Positions 1 to 6,930 are shown, numbered from the stretch's first letter. The stretch is DNA of 7,094 nt from an uncultured Lachnospiraceae bacterium (GCA_946549155.1 CAMNQN010000175.1:1-7094), one strand, 5' to 3'. Numbers and translations are program-made. The notes: generated by a model not told the origin, from the letters alone.

Positions 1-682
1 CCTGGCGGTGGGTGATATTTTAAAGAAAAACGGTGTGGATGTGGTGTTTACCAGGACGGAGGATGTGTACCAGACACCCTATGAGAAGGCACAGATTTCC
101 AACCGGGAAAATCCGGATTTTCTTATTTCTTTTCACAGAAATTCCAGTCCGGAGGATAACCAGTATTCTGGTGTGGAGACGCTGGTTTTTCATAATTCCG
201 GGAGGAAGGTACAGATGGCGGAGGCCATCAACCGGGAGCTGGCGGAGGTGGGATTTAAAAATCTTGGCATAAAGGAGCGGCCCGGTCTGGTGATTCTGCG
301 CAGGAGTACGTCGCCGGCGCTGCTGGTGGAGACGGGGTTTTTGAATACGGATGTGGACAATGAATTGTTTGATACCCGGTTTGACGCGATTGCCCAGGCC
401 ATCGCGGATGGAATTCTGGAGGTGCTGAAGGGGCCGGATACCGGAACGGGAAGCACCGGCGCGGGGGAAACCCTGTATCGGGTACAGACCGGGGCTTTCC
501 GGAATCAGGAGTATGCACAGGATATGCTTTATCAGCTGACCGGGCAGGGGTATCCCGCTTTTATCCTGCAGGAGGGCAATCTTTACAAGGTTCAGGTGGG
601 GGCCTTCCGAAATCTGGATAACGCCATTAAGATGGAGGGGGCATTGAGAAGCCGGGGATATTCCACTTATATTACGACATAA
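1..682 (+). CDS. N-acetylmuramoyl-L-alanine amidase (Amidase_3) with C-terminal SPOR domain, 5'-truncated by the window edge
   Basis: This is a zinc-dependent cell-wall hydrolase that cleaves the amide bond between N-acetylmuramic acid and the L-alanine of the stem peptide. The frame stays open to the left edge (L-A-V precede the GTG at 8), so GTG at 8 is probably an internal valine and the true start lies upstream. Numbering residues from that GTG, the Amidase_3 part runs to about 140. It shows FTRTED at 14-19, the zinc-ligand histidine in SFHRNSS (His43) and the catalytic glutamate in LVETGFLN (Glu108). The N-terminal DPGHGG-type segment with the other zinc ligands is missing, presumably outside the window. 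After a Gly/Thr linker (about 141-155) comes a SPOR domain (about 156-224) made of two related repeats, YRVQTGAFRN and YKVQVGAFRN. SPOR domains bind denuded glycan strands. The architecture resembles Bacillus CwlC, a mother-cell lysis amidase, so a role in sporulation or cell separation is inferred. A transpeptidase gene follows after 42 nt. Confidence 0.93.
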   Translation, partial: LAVGDILKKNGVDVVFTRTEDVYQTPYEKAQISNRENPDFLISFHRNSSPEDNQYSGVETLVFHNSGRKVQMAEAINRELAEVGFKNLGIKERPGLVILRRSTSPALLVETGFLNTDVDNELFDTRFDAIAQAIADGILEVLKGPDTGTGSTGAGETLYRVQTGAFRNQEYAQDMLYQLTGQGYPAFILQEGNLYKVQVGAFRNLDNAIKMEGALRSRGYSTYITT

Positions 683-713
683 AGGGAAATATATATAGAG
701 TAACGGAAGAAAC

Positions 714-718
714 AGGAG
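714..718 (+). promoter_or_regulatory. Ribosome binding site of the L,D-transpeptidase gene
   Basis: AGGAG lies six bases before the ATG at 725, which is ideal spacing. It supports that ATG as the start over the later in-frame methionines. Confidence 0.8.
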
Positions 719-724
719 CGGCAG

Positions 725-1696
725 ATGGAAAAAGCAGAGGGGCAAAGCGGCAGGAGGCCGGGATGGAAGACAGGTTGGAAACGCACGAAAGCGCAAAAGT
801 ATGTGGCGGGAGCGCTGGTCCTGTCGCTGTTGTTTCATTTAAAGGTACCAGGAGCGGAGGAGTTTTCCGGTCTTTTGCCGGAAACCAGGGAAGCTGTGGA
901 GGCGTTGGAGCGGCAGCCGGCGGGGGAGCGGGCGGTGCGGGAGGTGGTGGACAAAATCGGGAAATACTGCAGCGCCCGGGTGGAATACCACTTTGGGGAT
1001 TCGTCGGAGATTTTGGACGGGGAGCGGATCGTGGGCTGGATTCGCTACGATGCCGCTACGGGAACCGTCTATCTGGACCGGGCGGAGCTGGAAAATTATA
1101 TCGGTGAGCTGGCGGAAAAATATGATACCTACCAGAGGCCCAGAGAGTTTCAGACCTCCATCGGCGACTGGGTGACTGTGAGCGGAGGCAGCTACGGGTG
1201 GCTGCTGGATCAGAAAAATGAGGTGGAAGTGCTGGAGCATCTGATCCGCGGCGGGGCAAACCGGGCGCGGACCCCTAAGTTCGCCCACGCAGCGGCGGGC
1301 TGGAGCCACAGCGACCTGGGGGATACCTATGTGGAGGTAGACCTGAGCAGCCAGCAGCTTTGGCTGTATGTGGACGGGGAGCAGATTTTTTCCACAGCCT
1401 GTGTTACCGGCACCTACACAGATTCCGGCAGGAAGACCCCCTCAGGCACCTACACGATCTATTCTATGGCCTCTCCCGCAGTGCTCAAGGGTCCCGACTG
1501 GAATTCCCCCGTATCCTACTGGATGCCCTTTAATGGAGGAATCGGGCTGCATGACGCCACCTGGCGTTCCAGCTTTGGGGGAGACATTTTCCTGTACAGC
1601 GGTTCCCATGGCTGTGTGAATCTGCCCTACTGGGCGGCGGAGACCCTGTACAGCTATGCTTATAACGGGATGCCGGTAATCTGCTATTATCGGTGA
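725..1696 (+). CDS. L,D-transpeptidase (YkuD domain) with PG_binding_4-type region, membrane-anchored
   Basis: The product (323 aa) should form 3-3 peptide cross-links, or attach proteins to stem peptides, outside the membrane. The N-terminus is basic (residues 1-25), followed by one hydrophobic segment (about 26-39, VAGALVLSLLFHL) that works as a signal anchor or signal peptide. Residues about 55-180 resemble PG_binding_4, including GWIRYDAATGTVYLD, EKYDTYQRPREFQT and GGSYGWLLD. The YkuD catalytic domain covers about 200-323. It starts at TYVEVDLSSQQLWLYVDG and carries the signature GIGLHD (His276) and SHGCVNLP, with His295 and catalytic Cys297. All active-site residues are present. It has one PG_binding_4-like unit and is shorter than many clostridial relatives of roughly 450-500 aa. 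The gene sits 42 nt after the amidase, with no terminator seen between them, so the two may be co-transcribed. L,D-cross-links are typically resistant to beta-lactams other than carbapenems; that is family knowledge and is not shown here. Confidence 0.93.
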   Translation: MEKAEGQSGRRPGWKTGWKRTKAQKYVAGALVLSLLFHLKVPGAEEFSGLLPETREAVEALERQPAGERAVREVVDKIGKYCSARVEYHFGDSSEILDGERIVGWIRYDAATGTVYLDRAELENYIGELAEKYDTYQRPREFQTSIGDWVTVSGGSYGWLLDQKNEVEVLEHLIRGGANRARTPKFAHAAAGWSHSDLGDTYVEVDLSSQQLWLYVDGEQIFSTACVTGTYTDSGRKTPSGTYTIYSMASPAVLKGPDWNSPVSYWMPFNGGIGLHDATWRSSFGGDIFLYSGSHGCVNLPYWAAETLYSYAYNGMPVICYYR

Positions 1697-1720
1697 GAGG
1701 GGATGCAATTATTATTTTTC

Positions 1721-1749
1721 TTGACGGTGTGATCATTCCCTTATATCAT
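1721..1749 (+). promoter_or_regulatory. Sigma-A-type promoter of the two-component operon
   Basis: The -35 element TTGACG (1721-1726) and the -10 element TATCAT (1744-1749) are separated by exactly 17 nt. Each matches the consensus at five of six positions. Transcription would start near 1756 and leave a leader of about 113 nt before the response regulator. It lies between the transpeptidase stop and the regulator start, so the two-component genes probably form their own unit. Confidence 0.68.
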
Positions 1750-1762
1750 TTATGTAAGGAAT
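1735..1762 (+). promoter_or_regulatory. Imperfect inverted repeat over the -10 region, candidate operator
   Basis: Left arm ATTCCCTTATAT (1735-1746) pairs with right arm ATGTAAGGAAT (1752-1762). This gives 11 pairs with one bulged C and one T-G wobble around a 5-nt centre. No T run follows it in either direction, so it does not look like an intrinsic terminator. It spans roughly -21 to +7 of the predicted promoter, where a bound repressor would block RNA polymerase. Autorepression by the downstream response regulator is a reasonable guess. OmpR-family proteins more often bind direct repeats, so another repressor is possible. Confidence 0.45.
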
Positions 1763-1848
1763 AGGTGCGGCAAAGCTGATCCGGCGCCCCTATGAATGGG
1801 AACGCGTCTGTGGGCAGGCCGTACTGGTTGGATATTTTGCGATAAAGC

Positions 1849-1856
1849 AGGAAGAG
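1849..1856 (+). promoter_or_regulatory. Ribosome binding site of the response regulator, wide spacing
   Basis: AGGAAGAG is the only purine-rich Shine-Dalgarno-like stretch before the ATG at 1869. It ends 12 nt before that start, longer than the usual 5-9 nt. A nearer ATG at 1857 opens only a two-codon frame (ATG ATT TAA), so 1869 is still the right start. The wide spacing may mean modest translation. Confidence 0.45.
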
Positions 1857-1868
1857 ATGATTTAAGCT

Positions 1869-2582
1869 ATGAGCTATAAAATTTTAATCGCGGAGGATGA
1901 TTCAGGATTAAATGAGGGCATTCGCCTGGCGCTGAGACAGAATGATGTCACCTTTATATCGGCATATACGCTGGCGGAGGCGCGGGAACTGACGGAGAGG
2001 GAGCAGCCGGATATGATACTTCTGGATATTAACTTCCCGGATGGCAGCGGCTTCGATTTCCTGAGAGAAATCCGCCGGAGGTCGAAGGTGCCTGTGCTGG
2101 TGATTACGGCCAACGATATGGAGCTGGATGAGGTAAAGGGACTGACTCTGGGGGCGGACGATTATATCGTGAAGCCCTTTGGACTGATGGCTTTGCGCGC
2201 CCGGGTGGAAAACATCCGCAGGCGCACGGTAAAATCAGCTGCCTTTGTTTATGATACAGGCAATTACCGGTTTGACTTTGAGGCCCTTGATTTTCGCGTG
2301 GGTGGACAGGAAATTTCCCTGAGCATTCCGGAACAGAAGCTTCTGAGGGCCTTTGTATCACATCCCGGCCAGACGCTGACGCGAGATAAGCTGATCGATC
2401 TTATTTGGCCGGACGCAGTGGAATATGTGGATGAAAACGCACTGTCCGTTACCGTCAGCCGCCTGCGCAAAAAACTGGAGATCCGGGAGGCGGACAGCCC
2501 CATCTGTACGGTATACGGGGTGGGATATGTCTGGGATCCCGAAAATATCCGGGGAGGGGCGTGCTATGAGGAGGGGATCTAA
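1869..2582 (+). CDS. OmpR/PhoB-family response regulator
   Basis: This cytoplasmic transcription factor (237 aa) should be phosphorylated by the kinase encoded next to it. The receiver domain (about 3-120) starts YKILIAEDD, with acidic pocket Asp10/Asp11, the phosphoacceptor Asp53 in LLDINFPDGSG, the switch Thr80 in VLVITA and the conserved Lys102 in DDYIVKPFG. A winged-helix Trans_reg_C domain follows (about 127-230), with the recognition-helix region around ENALSVTVSRLRKKLE and the ending VYGVGYVWD typical of the family. Length and domain order are normal. Its last 17 nt overlap the kinase start, which suggests translational coupling. A good promoter lies about 110 nt upstream. The likely targets are its own promoter and that of the ABC transporter genes downstream. 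This is inferred from gene order and from a shared motif, not demonstrated. Confidence 0.95.
   Translation: MSYKILIAEDDSGLNEGIRLALRQNDVTFISAYTLAEARELTEREQPDMILLDINFPDGSGFDFLREIRRRSKVPVLVITANDMELDEVKGLTLGADDYIVKPFGLMALRARVENIRRRTVKSAAFVYDTGNYRFDFEALDFRVGGQEISLSIPEQKLLRAFVSHPGQTLTRDKLIDLIWPDAVEYVDENALSVTVSRLRKKLEIREADSPICTVYGVGYVWDPENIRGGACYEEGI
2551..2559 (+). promoter_or_regulatory. Ribosome binding site that sets the kinase start
   Basis: GGGGAGGGG, inside the end of the response regulator gene, lies six bases before the ATG at 2566. It favours that ATG over the frame-opening ATG at 2425, which has no such site and would add 47 residues of non-conserved sequence. Confidence 0.7.
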
Positions 2583-3408
2583 GATCATTGCCCGGTTGGA
2601 TGCAATGCTGGAGGCTGCCATAAACGGTTCCTTTGTGGAGACGGACTATGATGAGACAGAGCTTTCCCGGCTGGAAAGCAAATTCCGGCAGTATCTGACA
2701 GCCAGAGAGGCGGCCTCGGAAAAGGTGGAGGCGGAACGTTGTGCCATTAAGGAATTGGTGACTGATATCTCCCATCAGACCAAAACGCCGTTGGCGAACA
2801 TTCTTTTGTACACCCAGCTTTTGAGGGAACAGTGCCAGGATCCGCAGGCTGTGCCCTATATCGAGCAGATTTGCATGCAGACGACGAAGCTGGAGTTTCT
2901 CATGCAGGCGCTTATCAAGATTTCCCGCCTGGAGAGCGGTATGGTGGAGCTTTTTCCGACGGAGGAAGCGCTGTATCCGCTTCTCTTGCAGGCAGTGAAG
3001 CTGGCAAAAGGCAGGGCCGGGGCAAAGGGAATCACGATAGAGCTGGCCGGTGAAAAACGGGATATCCGGGCTGTCTTTGATTTTCGCTGGACACTGGAGG
3101 CTATGGGCAATCTCCTTGATAATGCTGTGAAGTATTCGCCGACGGGGAGTGTGGTAACCGTGAGTGTGAGGGCTTATGAAATGTTTGTGCGCGTTTCCGT
3201 GGAGGACATGGGCCCCGGGATTTTGGAGTCGGAGCAGGCCCAGATTTTTGACCGGTTTTACCGTGGAAAAAATGCACGCCAGGAGGAAGGAAACGGGGTA
3301 GGGCTTTATCTTACCCGCATGATTCTGCAAAAAGAGCGGGGCTATGTAAAGGTAGATTCCCGGGAAGGATGCGGAAGCTGTTTTTCCATTTATTTACAGA
3401 GAGCATAG
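2566..3408 (+). CDS. Sensor histidine kinase without transmembrane segments
   Basis: The product (280 aa) should autophosphorylate on histidine and pass the phosphate to the adjacent response regulator. Residues 1-64 hold no hydrophobic membrane segment; about 28-64 look like a charged helix or coiled coil leading into the dimerisation domain. The H-box is KELVTDISHQTKTPL, with phosphoacceptor His70. The HATPase_c domain (about 165-280) has the N-box NLLDNAVKYSP (182-192), the G1 motif EDMGPGI (213-219), IFDRFYRGK and the G2 motif GNGVGLYL (242-249). All catalytic boxes are intact. I chose ATG 2566 for its strong ribosome binding site; extending the frame upstream adds no membrane helix either. 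The kinase therefore cannot sense an outside ligand by itself. It may read a cytoplasmic cue or the state of a membrane partner such as the neighbouring permease, which is inference. A terminator follows about 30 nt after the stop. Confidence 0.93.
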   Translation: MRRGSKIIARLDAMLEAAINGSFVETDYDETELSRLESKFRQYLTAREAASEKVEAERCAIKELVTDISHQTKTPLANILLYTQLLREQCQDPQAVPYIEQICMQTTKLEFLMQALIKISRLESGMVELFPTEEALYPLLLQAVKLAKGRAGAKGITIELAGEKRDIRAVFDFRWTLEAMGNLLDNAVKYSPTGSVVTVSVRAYEMFVRVSVEDMGPGILESEQAQIFDRFYRGKNARQEEGNGVGLYLTRMILQKERGYVKVDSREGCGSCFSIYLQRA

Positions 3409-3438
3409 CAGGGGTATCTGCGGATAATAGTTAGAATT

Positions 3439-3470
3439 AAAGGGGCTGCCGCGAAATGGCAGCCCCTTTT
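3439..3470 (+). terminator. Intrinsic terminator after the kinase gene
   Basis: A perfect 12-bp stem, AAAGGGGCTGCC (3439-3450) with GGCAGCCCCTTT (3458-3469), encloses a 7-nt loop, GCGAAAT. The T run is only four bases long before GCC, so termination may be incomplete. On the opposite strand the hairpin is followed by TTTAATT, so it could also act in reverse, although no converging gene is seen. It separates the two-component unit from the transporter promoter. Confidence 0.8.
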
Positions 3471-3504
3471 GCCGTCGGGGGGAGCGGATGGCCGTGACAA
3501 AACT

Positions 3505-3529
3505 ATTTCAGAAGTGTTAGATTTCAGAA
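3505..3529 (+). repeat. 9-bp direct repeat upstream of the transporter promoter, candidate activator site
   Basis: ATTTCAGAA occurs at 3505-3513 and again at 3521-3529, a 16-bp period. Each copy contains TTCNGAA, which is itself a small dyad. The pair covers about -60 to -36 relative to the predicted start near 3565, the usual place for an activating response regulator. The 16-bp period is about 1.5 helical turns, which is less usual for tandem OmpR-family sites. Confidence 0.45.
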
Positions 3530-3549
3530 AGGATCTGGAAAGAATGCTT

Positions 3550-3558
3550 TGTTATAAT
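3550..3558 (+). promoter_or_regulatory. Extended -10 promoter of the ABC transporter operon
   Basis: TGTTATAAT is a perfect extended -10 element (TG-N-TATAAT, hexamer 3553-3558). The bases 16-18 nt upstream (around 3529-3536, AAGGATCT) do not resemble TTGACA. Transcription would begin near 3565, leaving a leader of about 28 nt. A promoter with a good -10 and no -35 often depends on an activator, and a direct repeat lies just upstream. Confidence 0.65.
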
Positions 3559-3580
3559 AGGCTTATGAAACGACAGCAGA

Positions 3581-3586
3581 AGGGAG
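3581..3586 (+). promoter_or_regulatory. Ribosome binding site of the ABC ATPase gene
   Basis: AGGGAG lies six bases before the ATG at 3593. It supports that start, which also matches the usual N-terminus of this ATPase family (MEILRTEDLRKYYG). Confidence 0.75.
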
Positions 3587-3592
3587 ACAGGC

Positions 3593-4291
3593 ATGGAAAT
3601 TTTAAGGACAGAAGATTTGAGAAAGTATTACGGCAGGGGCGAAACCTGCGTGAAGGCGCTGGACGGTGTGGATTTTTTTGTGGAAAAGGGGGAGTTTGTT
3701 TCCATCGTGGGCACCAGCGGCAGTGGAAAATCCACACTTTTGAATATGCTGGGAGGACTTGACCGGCCCACTTCGGGGACGGTGACGGTGGACGGGAAAA
3801 ACATTTTTTCCCTGAAGGAAGAGGCGCTGACCATTTTCCGCAGAAGAAAAATCGGCTTTGTGTTCCAGAGCTACAATCTGGTGCCGGTGCTGAATGTGTA
3901 TGAAAATATTGTATTGCCCATTGAGCTGGATGGAAAAAAAGTGGATAAGCAGTTTGTCCACAGCGTGGTGGAGGCTCTGGGACTGGAGAAAAAAATATAT
4001 GCGCTGCCCTCCCAGCTCTCCGGAGGCCAGCAGCAGAGGGTCGCAATCGCCCGGGCCCTGGCGGCAAAACCGGCTATTCTGCTGGCGGATGAACCCACAG
4101 GGAACCTGGATTCCGTCACCAGTACGGATGTTCTGGGGCTTCTTAAAATCACGGGAGAACGGTTTGGCCAGACCATGGTAATGATCACCCACAATGAGGA
4201 GATCGCCCAGATGGCAGACCGCATTGTGCGCATAGAGGACGGGAGGATTACCTCAGATGCAGGCGTAAAGGGCGGTGGTTTCCATGCGTAA
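3593..4291 (+). CDS. ABC transporter ATP-binding protein, LolD/MacB/BceA-type
   Basis: This is the cytoplasmic ATPase (232 aa) that should power the FtsX-type permease encoded next. All nucleotide-binding motifs are present and in order: Walker A GTSGSGKST (40-48), Q-loop Gln92 in VFQSYNLVP, signature LSGGQQQR (142-149), Walker B ILLADEP with catalytic Glu167, D-loop around NLDS (171-174) and H-loop His200 in MITHN. The sequence type, with KALDGVDFFVEKGEF at the start and ADEPTGNLDS in the middle, is that of the MacB/LolD/FtsE branch, whose members act by mechanotransmission or export and are not importers. The length is normal. The gene overlaps the permease start by 8 nt, so the two subunits are probably translationally coupled. 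The substrate cannot be read from this subunit. Peptide antibiotics, lipoproteins or control of cell-wall hydrolases are all known for the wider family. Confidence 0.95.
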   Translation: MEILRTEDLRKYYGRGETCVKALDGVDFFVEKGEFVSIVGTSGSGKSTLLNMLGGLDRPTSGTVTVDGKNIFSLKEEALTIFRRRKIGFVFQSYNLVPVLNVYENIVLPIELDGKKVDKQFVHSVVEALGLEKKIYALPSQLSGGQQQRVAIARALAAKPAILLADEPTGNLDSVTSTDVLGLLKITGERFGQTMVMITHNEEIAQMADRIVRIEDGRITSDAGVKGGGFHA

Positions 4292-6911
4292 GGTGAAAAG
4301 CAGCAAGGCGATCGGGCGTCTGTCAAAAAAGAGCTTTGAGGCCAGCCGCATCAGAAATATCATTGCGGCGGTGGCCATTTCGCTGACGGCCATTCTGTTT
4401 ACAGCGGTGTTTACCATCGGGCTTGGCATGGTGGAGACCTCCCAGCAAAATACCATGCGTCAGGTGGGAACCGATATGCGGGGCGTAATCAAGGATCTCA
4501 CAAAAGAACAATATGAGCTTCTGCGGAAGCATCCCTCCATCACGGAGGAGGGAATCGATATTGCAGTGTCCGCTGCGGTGACGAATCCGGAATTTTTAAA
4601 GCGCCATCTGGAGATGCACTACCGGTCGGAAAATCTGTATAAGCATGATTTTATTGAGATTATCGACGGCAGAGCGCCCCAGGCTGCCGAAGAGGTTCTC
4701 ATGGATGAAAGGTCCATGGAGCTTCTGGGGCTGGAGGCAAAGGCAGGGCAGCAGGTGACCATTAAAATGCGGGTCCGCACGGCAGATACGAAGGAGACGG
4801 AGCGAACCTTTACGGTCTCCGGTGTGATAAAGGCTGCGGAGGGCATGAACGTGGGATTTTTATATGTGTCGGAAGCTTATGTGGAAACATATGCGGATGA
4901 ACTGTTTCCCATGGATGAGAATGTGGGCGGCATCAACATGAGCGTAAATTTTGACGGAAAAGCAGATATCCAGAAAGCTCTGGACAAAGTTATTACGGAC
5001 AGCGGCTTTTCCACCGATGACAGAGAGGAGAACTTTCTGTCCTCCAACACAAACTGGGGCTACCTGTCGGAGAGTGCAGCCAGCGACCCCATGAATCTTG
5101 TCGGCATCGGGGCGGCGCTGATTTTAATTCTGGTGACAGGGTATCTGATTATTTATAATATTTTTCAGATTTCTGTGATCCGGGATATCCGCTACTACGG
5201 TCTTTTAAAAACCATCGGAACCACCGGGCGTCAGATAAAAAGAATTCTGCGCCGCCAGGCGGTCAGTCTTTGTATCCTTGGCATACCGGCGGGACTGCTT
5301 CTTGGATATCTGGCGGGCAAGGTACTGCTTCCGGTGATTATGACAGTGGGAGGAAGCACATATACGGAGGCAGATGTGAGGGTGTCGCCGCAGCCATGGA
5401 TTTTTTTGGGAGCAGCGCTGTTTACGGTAATCACAGTGCTTATCTCGGAATGGAGACCGGGCCGTATTGCCGCAAAGGTTTCCCCGGTGGAGGCACTGCA
5501 CTATACAGATCAGGGAAAAAGAAGAAAAAAGCTGAAAAAGTCCACGGACGGCGGAAAAATTACCCGTATGGCATTTTCGAATCTGGGGAGGAATAAGGGG
5601 AGAACGGCAGTGGTGATCTGTTCCCTGTCCCTGACAGTCATTTTGCTGAACAGCATTTACACGGTCAGCCACTCCCTGGACCGGAAAGGATTTCTGTCCA
5701 AGATGATACTGAGTGAAGCCGTGATCGGAAATGCGCAGCTATGGAACTATGGATATCGTCCCTTTGATGAGCAGACGGCGGCGGAGGAAGGCCTGACGGA
5801 AAGCTTTATTTCCGCCTGCGGGAAGCAGGAGAGCTTCCTGGAGGGGGGAAGGATTTACGGCGATGTGACAGGCACGCAGCTTTCCCTGGCTTCCTGGACG
5901 GTGCCGGATTATATTGAGAAGGATGAAAACGGCATTCCCGGATACTGGTGGGAGGGAAGCTGGATATCCTACGGTGCATATGATGAGAAAGGGGAGCTTC
6001 TGTCCCGGGATCTTCGGGCAGCTTATTTTGGTATAGAGGAGTTTGTCCTGTCTAAAATGAATATCATCGAGGGGGAGACGGACAGAGACGTCATCTGGGA
6101 GAAGCTTCAGACGGGAAATTATCTGATTTACGCCACAGCGGTGGACGATGATAACGCAGTGATAGAGGAACTTATCAAGCACCACGCAGGAGACAGGATC
6201 ACCCTTAGGTTTGCGGGAGAAGAGGGAGAGGAACCCACAGAAAAAGAATACGAGATTCTCTCCGTCATCAAGCGTCACCAGTACAGCCTGTCAGATCTGA
6301 TCAGTAATGATTTTGAATACTATGTATCTGCGGAAGAGTTTAAAAAGCATTATCCGGAGAGCTTCCTGATGAATTACCTGCTGGATACCAAAGAGGGCGG
6401 CGAGGCCCAGATGGAGGCGTTTCTGAAGGACTATACGGAAAATGTGGAACCAACCATGAATTACCAGTCCAGGACAATGGTTCAGGGGCAGATGCAGGAA
6501 CTGCTGGGAACCATCACCCTGGTGGGAACGCTGCTGGCGGGCATGATCGGGCTCATTGGATTTTTGAATTTTATAAATACCATCCTTACCGGAATGGTCA
6601 CCAGAAAACGGGAATTTGCCATGATGGAGGCCATTGGCATGACGAAACGGCAGCTTGTGGGAATGCTCACGGTGGAGGGAATGTGCTATGCGGGAATCAC
6701 GGTTATCTGCTCCCTGCTCCTTGGCAGCGCCTTCTCCCTGGGAATCCTTCGCATGATCGGCAATGGAATCTGGTTTTTGAAATACCAGTTTACCCTTCTG
6801 CCCATGCTGATTGCCAGTCCGGTGCTGCTGCTTCTGGGGATGCTAGTGCCGGGAGTGGTATACCGGCTGCGCAGGCAGGGAAGCATTGTGGAAGAAATCC
6901 GGGAAGAATAA
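4284..6911 (+). CDS. FtsX-family ABC transporter permease with two extracytoplasmic domains
   Basis: This 875-aa membrane subunit partners the ATPase just upstream. Hydrophobicity read by eye suggests eight membrane helices in two similar halves. Half 1 has TM1 (about 25-48), an extracytoplasmic domain (about 50-270), then helices at about 274-297, 326-350 and 372-388. Half 2 has a helix at about 441-459, a larger extracytoplasmic domain (about 460-738), then helices at about 741-768, 800-822 and 836-860. Each half ends in an FtsX-like core with comparable cytoplasmic motifs, IRDIRYYGLLKTIGTTGRQIK and TRKREFAMMEAIGMTKRQL, which likely contact the ATPase. I chose the ATG at 4284. A GTG in frame at 4275 would add three residues, but the GGGCGG Shine-Dalgarno-like sequence would then be too close. 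BceB-type bacitracin permeases have ten helices and one external domain, so this is a different subtype. Substrate unknown. Confidence 0.92.
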   Translation: MRKVKSSKAIGRLSKKSFEASRIRNIIAAVAISLTAILFTAVFTIGLGMVETSQQNTMRQVGTDMRGVIKDLTKEQYELLRKHPSITEEGIDIAVSAAVTNPEFLKRHLEMHYRSENLYKHDFIEIIDGRAPQAAEEVLMDERSMELLGLEAKAGQQVTIKMRVRTADTKETERTFTVSGVIKAAEGMNVGFLYVSEAYVETYADELFPMDENVGGINMSVNFDGKADIQKALDKVITDSGFSTDDREENFLSSNTNWGYLSESAASDPMNLVGIGAALILILVTGYLIIYNIFQISVIRDIRYYGLLKTIGTTGRQIKRILRRQAVSLCILGIPAGLLLGYLAGKVLLPVIMTVGGSTYTEADVRVSPQPWIFLGAALFTVITVLISEWRPGRIAAKVSPVEALHYTDQGKRRKKLKKSTDGGKITRMAFSNLGRNKGRTAVVICSLSLTVILLNSIYTVSHSLDRKGFLSKMILSEAVIGNAQLWNYGYRPFDEQTAAEEGLTESFISACGKQESFLEGGRIYGDVTGTQLSLASWTVPDYIEKDENGIPGYWWEGSWISYGAYDEKGELLSRDLRAAYFGIEEFVLSKMNIIEGETDRDVIWEKLQTGNYLIYATAVDDDNAVIEELIKHHAGDRITLRFAGEEGEEPTEKEYEILSVIKRHQYSLSDLISNDFEYYVSAEEFKKHYPESFLMNYLLDTKEGGEAQMEAFLKDYTENVEPTMNYQSRTMVQGQMQELLGTITLVGTLLAGMIGLIGFLNFINTILTGMVTRKREFAMMEAIGMTKRQLVGMLTVEGMCYAGITVICSLLLGSAFSLGILRMIGNGIWFLKYQFTLLPMLIASPVLLLLGMLVPGVVYRLRRQGSIVEEIREE

Positions 6912-6930
6912 GGGGGTGTCCTTTGTGTTT

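Noticed and set aside
20..838. Long open frame on the minus strand (272 aa)
   Set aside because: It lies antisense to the amidase and its junction with the next gene. Its product is rich in Pro, Arg, His and Leu without a recognisable domain, and the + strand frame has conserved catalytic motifs.
1735..1762. Intrinsic terminator for the transpeptidase gene
   Set aside because: The stem is AT-rich and imperfect and is followed by AGGTGCGG, without a T run. It fits an operator over the promoter better.
2425..2565. Upstream extension of the histidine kinase from the ATG at 2425
   Set aside because: The extra 47 residues are an out-of-frame reading of the regulator C-terminus. They have no conserved or membrane sequence and no ribosome binding site, whereas ATG 2566 has a strong one.
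2455..3330. Long open frame on the minus strand (291 aa)
   Set aside because: It is the antisense shadow of the kinase gene, with a low-quality composition and no motif. The kinase boxes on the + strand are intact.
3495..3519. BceR-type binding site (TGACA ... TGTTA) before the ABC genes
   Set aside because: The half-sites resemble the TNACA/TGTAA pattern, but they are separated by 15 nt where the known site has 4, and the second half-site matches only partly.
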